64,000 bases of DNA, taken from contig KV918780.1 in assembly GCA_002049455.2 (NCBI GenBank), positions 124,001 to 188,000 of the forward strand, in the 5' to 3' direction. Source of the stretch: Porphyra umbilicalis. Taxonomy: Eukaryota; Rhodophyta; Bangiophyceae; Bangiales; Bangiaceae. A model generated the notes under the pieces. The model saw only the letters and a program-made list of their open reading frames with translations, had not been told where the DNA came from and did not search any database. This document shows positions 45,901-55,221 of this stretch, in pieces. Both the position numbers and the translations under genes were made by a program. Positions within the stretch are counted from its first letter, which is position 1. Every line of letters starts with the position of its first letter.

Positions 45901-47067
45901 CGCCTGCCGGCCGGCACCTGCGCGAGCGGTGGATGGCATAGATGGCACGCCACGAGGCGTCGGTGGCGCAAAGGTCGTGACGGTGGCGGTCGATGTTGGG
46001 TCGCCATCGCGGCTCCCCGTGCCGCAGAACCGCTTGGGGGGAGGGGGCACGGGGCGCCGAGGTGGACGCCTGCGAGCGCTCACCTCTGCCGCGGTGTGGC
46101 CAGAAGGCTGGAGGGGCGGGATGGACGGGGGTGCGGCCGGTGGACAAGAAGAACTCGGGAGGCGGGCAGGAGGTGGGGCTCGGTGCGCAGCCGCGCGACA
46201 CTGGCCCTTGCATCCGTGGGAGGCCAGTGCTTGCTGGACGAGGAACCCGGCTGGCGCAGTATCGGCCGAGTCGGGCACACCGCCGCGGTCGCCTTGCAAG
46301 ATCCTTACAGCGGAACCCAACAGCGAATCAATCGCCTCCACGTCGCCACACCCCCCGCGACACTGTCTCAGCACTTGCAGCCGGACGGGGCTGGGAAGAA
46401 ACTCCGGCCCAGCCAGTTCCAGGGCGGACAGGAGCATCCGCAGCTGCGAAGCTGTCAGCCCACCGGATCGACCAGCCAATACCCGCCGTGCGTCGTTGAC
46501 GACGGACATGGCATCCGATGCCGGCAGAGACCCGTCACAGCCAGATGGCGCCCCGTCTGGCCGCACGCGAGTGCACTCGACGCTCGGTCCCTGGGCCCCG
46601 AGCCGACCTCGTCCCCTCATCGCACGCGGGGGTTGGCGCCCCCCCACTGAGTGGGATGCAGTGTCGGCAACCGCACCATGCCGCGATCCGCCGCCATCTA
46701 CCTGTCCTTGCAGCAGGGACGGCCCGAATTTTCGAGCCGGCGGGTGCTCGCCACCGCCACGTCCCCTGGCACTGCCGTGGCCACGTCCGCGGCCACGACC
46801 GCCCCGGCCAGCGCTTCCGCGGCTGATACCGAGCGGAATCGTGGGGGCCGGTGGGGGAGCAGTCTCGGCCCGTCGGGCCAGTGCCACGGCCCCGCGCTCG
46901 GCCGCATCCGCGGCCTCAACGGCTCGCGCGGCTTCTTCAGCCGCACGGGCTGCTTCGGCGGTCATGGCCTCCGCCCGCCGCCGGGCCCGTGCCACTTGGC
47001 GACGTTGGTTGCGAGAAATTTCGCCGGGCATGGGCCTGAGTGGCTCGGAGGCATCGCGCCCCTCCAT
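39997..47067 (-). CDS. Giant JmjC-domain protein with internal tandem repeats
   Basis: About 2357 residues from the first ATG (MEGRDASEPLRP; codons upstream lack an ATG) in one uninterrupted frame. Order: Ala/Arg/Glu coiled coil (about 15-70), RG-rich patch (about 85-110), Pro-rich linker, a globular region (about 405-640) vaguely like a C48/Ulp1 fold, an acidic patch, a tandem-repeat domain (about 690-1645), then a JmjC domain (about 1850-2120). The JmjC iron ligands are His2002, Glu2004 (FSWHVED) and His2095 (VLHSGFN); Lys2020 sits 18 residues after the first His, as the 2-oxoglutarate lysine does in KDM4. After it comes a Cys cluster (CPHC, CPSC, CCWRC), like the zinc finger following JmjC in some demethylases. 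Predicted nuclear 2-oxoglutarate/Fe(II) dioxygenase acting on histone or other protein; the substrate is unknown. It converges on a transposase and may be transposon-borne. Confidence 0.8.
42130..45000 (-). repeat. Coding tandem repeats within the JmjC gene
   Basis: About 950 codons of repeats with two unit lengths, 54 codons (162 bp) and about 38 codons (114 bp), often alternating. The core runs DDNAAADVVVDDRRQGGG, then GNVVGDGGHVHKCRAGD and GHALDDVVGG; the shorter unit skips the last part. Some units are nearly identical in DNA, for example segments at 43441, 43714 and 43876 (spacings 273 and 162). The frame stays open throughout, so selection or recent amplification has kept multiples of three. 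The composition (Gly, Asp, His, Arg) suggests a disordered linker. Confidence 0.88.
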
Positions 47068-47204
47068 GGCCCGCACCCACAGATGGGGTGACGAGTCACA
47101 AAGCACGACTCAGTCGGAGTGGTGGCCACGCCCAACTGTCAGCGGCTGGCCCGAGAAAGCGGGCACAGCCGGCAGCAGCACAACAGCGAACAGGCCCTCC
47201 TGGG

Positions 47205-47890
47205 CGATCACCTGCGGGCCGGCACGCACGCATCCGTGGGATGACGAGCGAAAAAACACAGTGAGGACCGCCCACCCGGCGTGGCGGCCACTCTAATAAG
47301 CCAGCGGTTAGCCCCAGCGAAGGGGACACAGCCCGCGGCGCACAACCAAAGCACGACCGCCCGATCGGGCGATCGGCGGTGGTCTGCCCTGCACCCACCG
47401 GCGGGGTGCCGAGCCTCTGTCCCCGACCAAATGGTCAGGGCAAGAGGGGGACACGGCTGAGCCCAGCAAGAGGGGCTCAGCACGTGGCACCACGACAGCT
47501 CGATCGCCCGTTTGGGCGATCGGCGGCAGACTGGTACGCACCCACCGGCGGGGTGACGACCGAAATAGCACAGTGAGGACCGCCTACCCGGCGTGGCGGC
47601 CACTCGAAAAATCCCAGCGGTCGGCCCCAGTAAATGGGGCGCAGCCCGCGGCACAAACAGGACACGATCGCCCTTTCGGGCGACCGGCGGCAGACTGGTA
47701 CGCACCCACCGGCGGGGTGACGACCGAAATAGCACAGTGAGGACCGCCTACCCGGCGTGGCGGCCACTCGAAAAATCCCAGCGGTCGGCCCCAGTAAATG
47801 GGGCGCAGCCCGCGGCACAAACAGGACACGATCGCCCTTTCGGGCGACCGGCGAAGGTCTGGCCTGCACCCACCGGCGGGGTGACGAGCC
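47205..47890. repeat. ~164-bp tandem repeats upstream of JmjC gene
   Basis: About four units. The last two (47531-47694 and 47695-47858) are almost identical; earlier ones are diverged. Each has a perfect or near-perfect palindrome (GATCGCCCGTTTGGGCGATC; GATCGCCCTTTCGGGCGAC), a CACCCACCGGCGGGGTG palindrome and AGCACAGTGAGGACCGCC. They lie just before the start of the minus-strand JmjC gene, where promoter or transposon subterminal repeats would be expected. Confidence 0.85.
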
Positions 47891-48859
47891 TTGGTCCTCA
47901 AAATTACAAGCGGGGGAGGAGGGGGGGGGGGTGGGCCGGCAAAGGGCGGGGGGGAGAGTGTGGAAGGGTGGAAAAAAAAAACAATGAGGGGAGAGTGTGG
48001 AAGGGGGAAAGAGAAAAAACAATGAGGGGATCGGGAGGTGCGTCGCGCACGTACGTTGAGAGAGAAAGAGCGGCGGCAGGGATGAGTGGCACGACGGTAC
48101 GGTGGACGCTCGAGCGCGCGTGGCGGTCTTCAGGTGTGGCGCGCCCCCATGCCGCAGCGGCACGCACCCCTTCACGGAGATGGGCCTGGCGGCGTGCTCC
48201 CCTGCCTCGCTCCTCCGGATGTGTGGTGCTCCGCAGTTTATCCGCGCCGTGGAGGGTGCGGGCCGATCTGATTCAGATCACTCGTCGGCCGCCGGCCGGG
48301 CGAGGCGGATACGTTACAATATCTCGCATCAATTGTTAAAAATTACCACAAGCCCCTCACTTTGTGTCAAGTACCCGCTGTCGCCGGCCGTAGAGATCTG
48401 CCGCATGACCGATTCCAGCGATTCCAGCGCGCCAAAGGGTTTGCCCCGCCCGGGCATGCCGCAATCTATCGCGCTAGCGATAGATCCTGCTCGCTCCTGG
48501 GCGTGCCTCTCCTGTGAGTGATCAACTGGTCCATCGTATGGAATAAATGCGATAATAAATTCACGCCAAGCCCATCTCCGCGTCACACCCGCCGTGAGGA
48601 GGCGGCCAGGGGCCTCACATGCCCGGTATCCGGCTCGGCGAGGTCACATGCCCTTTTTTTGGGAGATCCTCTGATGTGAGCCTGGACGGACACCCCGCCG
48701 TCTGCAACAGGTCGGCTCTGTGAGTACTCATTCACTTTGAAGCGCAGTCTGCCACGGTGCTTAGACGTGACACGCCCTGACCTGCTACTGGGACGACTGC
48801 TCGTTGACTGGGAACACTGTTGTGACTTGGCTGAGAACACTGTTGAGGGTGAAGACGCC
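47891..48859. other. Intergenic; purine-rich tract at start
   Basis: 47915-48035 is a G/A-rich tract with two copies of a GAGAGTGTGGAAGGG ... AACAATGAGGGGA unit. The rest shows small palindromes (TCTATCGCGCTAGCGATAGA at 48466-48485) and no gene. It may contain the promoter of the two-exon gene that starts at 48860. Confidence 0.45.
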
Positions 48860-49880
48860 ATGCCACACAGCGACCCCGATGATGCCCCTGACGCACCTCC
48901 GCACTCACCATTGGTCGACAATGCCCTCTTCGTGAGTGTCTGGAACGCACATGGAGTACGTTGACCTCTTCACATTTTGAGTCAAGGACCATTGTGCCTG
49001 GCAGCCTTGCTTTCGCCGATCTCCTCCGATCTTTACGTACCTGTGTCGGACTCTAGACTAACTCGTACGCACTGTCGAGCACCGGAATGGCTTTGTTATC
49101 TTCTTGGATCTGTTGTGGCTCCAGGATGAGTTGAGCGCGCTGTTTTCACGATACGCACAGGCCATGCTGAAGAAAATCTTCGAAGGAACTGCGAGCCCCG
49201 GAAGAAATGGAAGCGCCGTCGACTCGCCCGAACACGATTGCCTCTCATGGCTGGCCCCATCTGGACAACTCGAAGGACCCAACAAAGACTGTACTCGCCC
49301 CCTCCGCGCTGTCATGACTAAAGCTATTGAGAAGTATGCGAACCAGATTGACTATGGTGCCAACGGCTGGTCAAACAATCGTCGTGGCGTGAAGCAGGCC
49401 CTGACAAAGGGCCTACGTACCCGCTGCAATAGACGGCGTACGTCGGGTCGGCTGCTGGCGTACCGCACTCTTGGAGTTTACATGGATGATGACGTGAACG
49501 AGGCCTCCATGGGGCGTGTCGTCGTCGCTGCCGACGCCGCAGATGTCCTCGCCGCTGGCGCACTGGCCATGAACTCAGACGTGGGGTATCGATTGAAGCT
49601 CAAAGATGGGGACCACGAAATGGAGCGAGCGCTTGACATGAACGGAGCGGCGGCGACTATCATAGCCGAGCTGTTGTTTCTGGACCCGAGTGAAATATGG
49701 AGCTCCGTGCGAGCAGCCGGAGCTGCCTGCCTGAAAGCCTATGTGGACACCGCAAAGTACCCGAAGTTCTTGCGCCCAGAGAGCACGGAGGCTCGCAAGG
49801 GCGTGATCCGGTGCATGCGTGACGAGTTGAAGGACCTCAAGGCTGGCGATATCAATCTATCGGATGAGGAAGGTGACTAG
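48860..49880 (+). CDS. Two-exon gene, unknown function
   Basis: Exon 1 (48860-48955) starts with ATG and encodes a 32-residue acidic, Pro-rich leader (MPHSDPDDAPDAPPHS) ending NAHG exactly at a GTACGT donor. Exon 2 (49080-49880) opens in the same phase with HRNGFVIFLDLLWLQDELSA and runs to a stop, giving about 298 residues. A branch-like ACTAAC and an AG acceptor precede exon 2. The protein is mixed alpha-type, with a central basic segment (RRGVKQALTKGLRTRCNRRR), a segment MGRVVVAADAADVLAAGALA and an acidic end (LSDEEGD). I recognise no family. Balanced composition and phase-perfect splicing argue that it is real. It may be a host gene, or an accessory gene of the neighbouring JmjC/transposase locus. 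Confidence 0.6.
48956..49079 (+). other. Predicted GT-AG intron, 124 nt
   Basis: Starts GTACGTTGAC and ends CTGTCGAG. ACTAAC lies 15-20 bases before the acceptor, a good branch-point match. Both splice sites fall between complete codons (phase 0). Without the intron the exon 1 frame stops at 48964 and exon 2 has no ATG at its N-terminus. Confidence 0.6.
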
Positions 49881-51432
49881 CGTACAAGCACGACTTGCAA
49901 CAGCACAGTTTTCCCTTCTCACCACGTCGGTAAGAGATGGGGTTGCACTGAACACGAGCTGGCCTTGAGGTCATCCCATGACCCGATGTTTTGCGGACGA
50001 CACGCCGATGCCGGCGTAAGCGACTGCAGCGCTGTTCGTGGAGACTTTTTTATGCCTGACTTTCTTTGTTTGTCAAAATATTTCTCCATGGGTTGATTTT
50101 GGTTTTATTCTGTGCTTCTTCTGTTGCCTTTTCCCGCATCTTTTTATTTGAAAAAATCGCACGTCTAATACAGGAGATAAAAATGAGGTCATGATGGCTG
50201 CGCATACAGGGTACGGTCTGACGACGAGTAAATGGGGTCGTTCTGGAGACTGTTCTGACGACAATTTCAGATCTGTACGTGCAGATAATACTGAGGCCGT
50301 CACTCGAGGCATTCCAAGCAGCGATCCGACGGACAATCCCTTTTCCTAGGGAGAGGACCGCTCTGAAGGTTGTATCTCGCTTCATTCCACGTTCTGATGC
50401 CATGTAGGCATGCAAGATCATCTCTCTCTCTATCTCTCGTGTCAAGCCCAGTATAAGCACCGGACCACGTCTCCGGAAGGGCGGGCATCCGGTCGGTATC
50501 CTTGTCCCTCAAACAGGCGCTTCGATTGTCCTTGGGGGCCGCGTCGACCGATGCGCCTGCTTTTTCCTCAGGTACATGACACAGGATGGATGTGGTTTTA
50601 AATCTGGACCAGTCCGAAGGATGTAAAGAGGTGCTGTGCCAAGGTTTATTCTGTTGGGCGGTCATGCATCCATGCCATGGGATGCGCCGCGAAACTAATT
50701 TGCAAACAATCCTGAAGACAGTCCTCGATCAGATCCCAGGTCGTTCCTCCATCGAAGACCATGGCAATCCTAGGATCGGACAAGTAAAACTCCGCGGCGT
50801 ATCAGCCGGATTATCCTAACGGCCCGCGAAGATAATCCCTGAGATAATCCCACACCGATCCTGGTACTTTCCCAGAGATATGCCGACGAACTCGATGCTA
50901 TCGAATCCTGATAACTCCTCCTTATTTCTTTCAGAAGAAAGGATCTCAACATATACCGTGAACTTCATACCACCACGCAGTGAGTGCTAGGTTTTTTGTG
51001 GAACGACTGTAGAATGTACTTTGAATTCTGGGAATGGGTGTTACAAGGCATTCTGTCAAGAAAGGGTACCCTGGGAAGTGACCACTTCCCAGCCAATAGA
51101 AATGTTGGAATTCACTTCCCACCGTAGGGGTGTGTCCTTGCTATATATGGCGCGGCGAGGGCTCCGACGCCAGCTCCGTGTGTGGGCTTTTTGTCAAGGT
51201 GGCGTGCGTGTTGCACTCGTTCACCTTGTAAGTACTTCTGGAGCTGTTCTTTAAGTCCGCAAGCACTCCGCGTCATGGCTTGGGATGGCCACGTCACATA
51301 CCAGCAGTGATGTAGCCGCAGCTCTGGAAACAAATAGGCTGACTCAGCTCTAGTTTTGTCGCATGACACGATGTAGCTCCACCCCTCGGAGTCAATCGGC
51401 TGACCTAGCTCCCACCTAGAAAATGATATGGG
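49881..51432. other. AT-richer intergenic region, nothing secure
   Basis: It starts with a likely 3' UTR, then a T-rich stretch (50040-50150). Around 50750-50920 the words GGATAATCC, GATAATCCC and CCTAGGATCGG recur in both orientations, giving a weakly palindromic segment. A TATA-like CTATATATGGCGCG occurs near 51139. No coding frame is convincing. Confidence 0.4.
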
Positions 51433-51936
51433 CGCTACCCCGTCGGTCCGGCGTCCCGAAGTGTAGCCAACGAATCGTTGAATTTAATTACTACGTTACG
51501 GTAATAATGGGTCATGTCACGCAAGTAGTGGGTTGGCGCAACCGGTCCGACCGCTCGAGCCCCTCACTTTGTCGAGTCAACCAAGGGAGAAACAATACTG
51601 GGAAGGGGGCTGGCAGGCGCCAGGCCTTGCGAGGAAGCGAGCAAGAGGGGACCGAGGGGCGTGTGGTGGGGAGGATGTTCGAGAGAGACTGAGAAGTGCT
51701 TGCCGGTCTCCCTCGAGTCCCCTCGGCCGCCGACGGGGCAGATATACCCCGCCGGTCGGCCGGCGGCGGGGCTCCCACCGGCGCTGCCAGGGGGGGCGGG
51801 GAGTAGCCCCCCCCCCCATGGGGGAGTCGGCGCTCAGCACTCGGCCGGTCGGTCGGACGGCCTTGCGGGGTATCACGTGGCGCCGCACGCTTAACTCGGC
51901 CATACCCTGTCGGTCCGGTGTCCCAAAGTGTAGCCA
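51433..51936 (-). repeat. Split direct repeats at the DIRS recombinase end
   Basis: Two 35-bp near-identical words, 51433-51467 and 51902-51936, are 469 bases apart and in the same orientation. They enclose a GC-rich segment with long G- and C-runs (51780-51820). DIRS relatives with split direct repeats have a B1-A2-B2 arrangement at this end; the A1 partner beyond the RT was not located. Confidence 0.6.
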
Positions 51937-51992
51937 CCAATGGAGTGAGCGCCGCGTCAGCGACGGAATACGAAGTAGCCGTCGCAGACTTT

Positions 51993-53017
51993 TCATGCGG
52001 CGGCGTCCGGCTCGGCAAGGGCATAGATGTAAATGGCCGACACCGTAGTATTGCTCTTGTCACGCATCCCCATCAACGACGGGATGGCATCCAGCGAGCA
52101 GCCGACACAGCGGGCGTTCGCTGTAGCGCCTGCGCGCAGGGAGTGCCCCGAGTAGAGGACGCCGGCCGGTGCGTGCGCGTTGAGAAGATAGAGACCCTCC
52201 CGCGTCCACGCCGTTGCCACGTCGGTGGGCAACGGCGTGAGGTCCCTCAACAGGGTGAACAGGTCCTGGTCGGGCGTGGCCTTCGCCAAGTCCACGGCGG
52301 CGACGTGGTCGTGCACCAGGTCGTTCGCCGAGTCCGACGTGTGCGCCGCGCGGCGGGGGATATGGATCACGAGGGGCTCGTGGTTAGCACGAGCACCGAG
52401 CTTATAGCTGGCAATTTCGATCACCGTCGACGCGTGTATGAAGAAGGCGTCTTGGAAGGGGATTGCCCCTCCGTCCGGGTGCGCAAAGGTCAACGCCGTC
52501 AGGGCTGGGCCGGCCATCCGCCACCGCCGCCCGATGTTGGTGTTCGTCCGCCCTATCTGCAACATCTTCAGCAGGACGGCGGGCGGCAATGGCGGAACAC
52601 GCCTGTTTCGTTGGCGTGCTTGTGCGCAAAGCTGTGCCGGACCGCCGCCAGCCTCGGCCCGACCGCCGGCTTCGGGAGCTGCAAAAAAGCGTGAACGGAA
52701 TGAATGGGGGTAGGGTACTTTTGGACAGTACCAGGGGCGACGGTACCCCGCTCATCGAGACCGCCAATGTAGCAAGCCACGACCTCGGTTGTAGTTGGAA
52801 GGGAGGGGTACCAGTTTTCTTGGCAGAAGTCCACGAAGGCGACCCACTTCGTTGCGTAGGTGTCGCGGGTCGACCCGGCGAGCTGGTTGGTCAGGAGGTC
52901 CGCGGCAGCCGCTGCACCCTGGCCGTGGCCACAGGTGTGGCAGCCAATGGCCGACGCCGCGCGTGCCCAAGCGGCGGCAGCGTCGCCTGCCCTCTTTGTG
53001 CAAGCCGAAGGGCGCAA
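51993..53017 (-). pseudogene. Tyrosine recombinase region of DIRS-like element
   Basis: The N-terminal core-binding part reads STRDTYATKWVAFVDFCQEN with LPTTTEVVACYIGGL, like SAM-like phage-integrase domains. The C-terminal catalytic part ends GHSLRAGATANARCVGC followed by MRDKSNTTVSAIYIYA, giving the HxxR motif and the terminal tyrosine. It would integrate circular cDNA by site-specific recombination. Part of a broken element. Confidence 0.8.
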
Positions 53018-53127
53018 ACCCGCCAGTGAGGGCGACGCGTCGGCTTTTCACCCGCGGCGGAGAAGCATACGCCCGCCCGTCGCGGCAAGTAGACAACCTC
53101 GTCCGCTTGGAGGAGCGCCGGCCGCCA

Positions 53128-53988
53128 CTACGGTTGCGCCCGCCACACGGGCACCAGCACCGTCGCCGTCGCCCGGTGCGCCTTGATCTGGGTCAGCACA
53201 AGCGGGATCGAGTTGAACGGCCGGTTCATCCAGTGGTTGCCCGGCCTCAGGGTGCCGTCGAGCAAGGTCGGCGCGAGAGGGGCGCGCATCAAGGCGCGCA
53301 CGTCGCCGATCGACGGCGTTAAGGGGGGCGGCCGCAGGCAAGTGGCGTTGTGGGGTCCGTACACGAAATGCAGCACGGCGTAGAACGTCAGGTCCAAAGA
53401 CCACGTAATCGAGTCGCGCGGCCAGCTCAGACAGTCCGCCCACACGTTGTCTGCTGTCGGAATCCGTTCGGCGTCGAGCGTCACGCCGAGCCGATGCGCG
53501 ACTGTGTCAAGAAGTCGCACCTCCGCGCACAGAGGCACCGACCGGCACACGAGGGTGTTGACGATGTGGAGGGCCACCCGTGAGTCGGTGATAACCTGCG
53601 CCACGTCGCCCGTCGAAAACGACGAAGCAAGCGCGGTGAGGGAGAGGCGGATCGCCGCCACCTCCTTGACGTTGATATGCCACCGGCGCTCGGCGTCGGT
53701 GAAGATACTGCGCACGGGGGGCCTCTCGTCGGCAACACCGCCCCACCAAAAGCCCAATGCGTCGGTGTGCATAGTGTGCGCGGGCGCGCGTGGCCAGAGC
53801 GGCCGGCCGTGGCCAGCACGCCCAAAGTTGGCCCACCAAAGCAGGTCCCGCAACGACTGGTGGGACAGCTGATAAGCGGCAAGTGGCCCCCGGACCGCCG
53901 CGGAGCGGCCGAGATCGTCGTAGGTTGAGCGCGCAAACAATTTCGCCTCGGGAATTGCCAAACTAGCCGACACAATAATTCCCGCCAC
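53128..53988 (-). pseudogene. RNase H region of DIRS-like element
   Basis: The text MHTDALGFWWGGV, WHINVKEVAAIRLSLTAL, ITDSRVALHIVNTL and PTADNVWADCLSW gives the D...E...D...D order of RNase H in DIRS elements, which removes the RNA strand during cDNA synthesis. It ends with a tail toward the recombinase. Fossil. Confidence 0.8.
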
Positions 53989-54012
53989 GCTGTCGAGAGG
54001 CTTACGCCTAAC

Positions 54013-54750
54013 CTACCGTCGATTCGCCGATGCCGACGCCAAGACGGCGGCGGCCGTGCCGCGGAGCCGTGCAAGGCGGGCGTCGGGGAGGCGCACTTGG
54101 TAAGCCGTTGTGTCGATGGTGAACCTGAGCAGCGTGAGCTGCTCGGTGCCGTCGCTCTCCCCCTTGGTCGTGTGCAGCACGAGCCCGAGCCACTCGTACA
54201 GCTGGGTTACAAACCCAAAGCGCTTGGCTGCGTCCGTCTTGCACACCGGCCACGCCCCCGGTGGGGCGGCTTAATGGTCGTCCACATACACGATGAGCGC
54301 GAATCCCGACTGCCTCAAGTACTCGACGACCCGACGCATTTCCTTATTTCATGCCCATGGGGCGATCGACAGACCGTATGGCATGGTCAGCGGCTCGAAT
54401 ATCCCGCCGTCTATCGTGAGCGTAAGGTAGGGACGGACGGCTGGGTGGATGTACACGAGGTGGTACGCGTCCTTGACGCCCCACGAGATGAGGCTCGCGG
54501 CATGAGCGCCGCCATGAACTCCGCGATGGCCTCGTACTTGAAATTCATCTCGCTGAGGCATGCGTTGACCTGTTGCAGATCGATGACCAAGCGCGGCTTG
54601 TCCGGCCGGGCTCAGATCACAAACGCTGGGGACACACACGGCGCGGACACTCTCTCGTCCTCGGTGAGCTGCCTGATGAACCCTGCCGCGAGCCAGTGGT
54701 CCACCTCCTCCTTCACAAAAGAGCTGTCCTTGCATTTGAAGAAGAAACAC
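54013..54750 (-). pseudogene. Reverse transcriptase region of DIRS-like element
   Basis: Recognisable RT blocks are SWGVKDAYHLVYIHPAVRPY and LTMPYGLSIAPWA (palm, motif A and B regions), and downstream RFGFVTQLYEWLGLVLHTTK with LLRFTIDTTAYQVRLP, the thumb-side text typical of DIRS RTs. It is truncated on its N-terminal side by the MITE at 54753. Fossil. Confidence 0.75.
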
Positions 54751-54752
54751 TA

Positions 54753-55201
54753 TTGCTATCCTCCAAAAAACGGCGGTTGCAGAGAGAAGGGAGGCAGAGC
54801 CGACGACATAGCATAGAAATGAAGTAGGATTGGCTTTTCGACAAGCCACGATCGTACTATTGGCTGAGAGTTGCCGCCAGTAATCTTGCAAGCCAGTCAA
54901 CGTGTCTTGCAGGGGTCACGCAGATCCATTGCAACCCACAATGAGATTTCCTGAGAATTTTGGGCCGCTTGCTCGGGCCTCAAGAGGGCATGGAGAGGGT
55001 TCTGGTCCAGACCTGTGAGTTGTCATGAGATCAACAAAATTCTTCAGATTTCTTGAGATCCTGATGTGCGTTTCCAGCGCGCAGAGCTGCATGAGGGGAC
55101 TGTGTAAGGAACTCTCATGATTTCCAGCCTTTCCATTGGTCCACGTACGCTGTTGAATGATTGCAACCACTCTGCAACCGCCATTTTTTGGAGGTCAGCA
55201 A
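54753..55201. mobile_element. MITE, Tc1/mariner-type, 449 bp
   Basis: Terminal inverted repeats of about 32 bases start TTGCTATCCTCCAAAAAACG at the left and TTGCTGACCTCCAAAAAATG at the right end (read inward), continuing GGCGGTTGCAGAG. TA flanks both ends (54751-54752, 55202-55203). It has the same length class, TA target and TTGCTGA terminus as the MITE at 9496-9936. It is inserted in the DIRS-like RT, so it is younger than that element. No coding frame. Confidence 0.82.
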
Positions 55202-55221
55202 TACTTCTATCAACTAACACC

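Larger units (their letters stand above)
51433..54750 (-). mobile_element. DIRS-like tyrosine-recombinase retrotransposon (broken)
   Basis: Minus-strand fossil with domain order reverse transcriptase, RNase H, tyrosine recombinase, the order of DIRS/Ngaro/PAT elements. These insert with a recombinase in place of a DDE integrase. A 35-bp near-identical direct repeat (51433-51467 and 51902-51936, sharing GTCGGTCCGG and AGTGTAGCCA) lies just beyond the recombinase, as in the split direct repeats of the Ngaro/PAT type. The RT end is interrupted at 54751 by a MITE. The copy is broken in several places, and no second terminal partner was found. Confidence 0.78.

Noticed and set aside
36841-47890. 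Complete CACTA element with CACTA termini
   Set aside because: No CACTA-type terminal inverted repeats or target duplications were found on either side, so element limits are left open.
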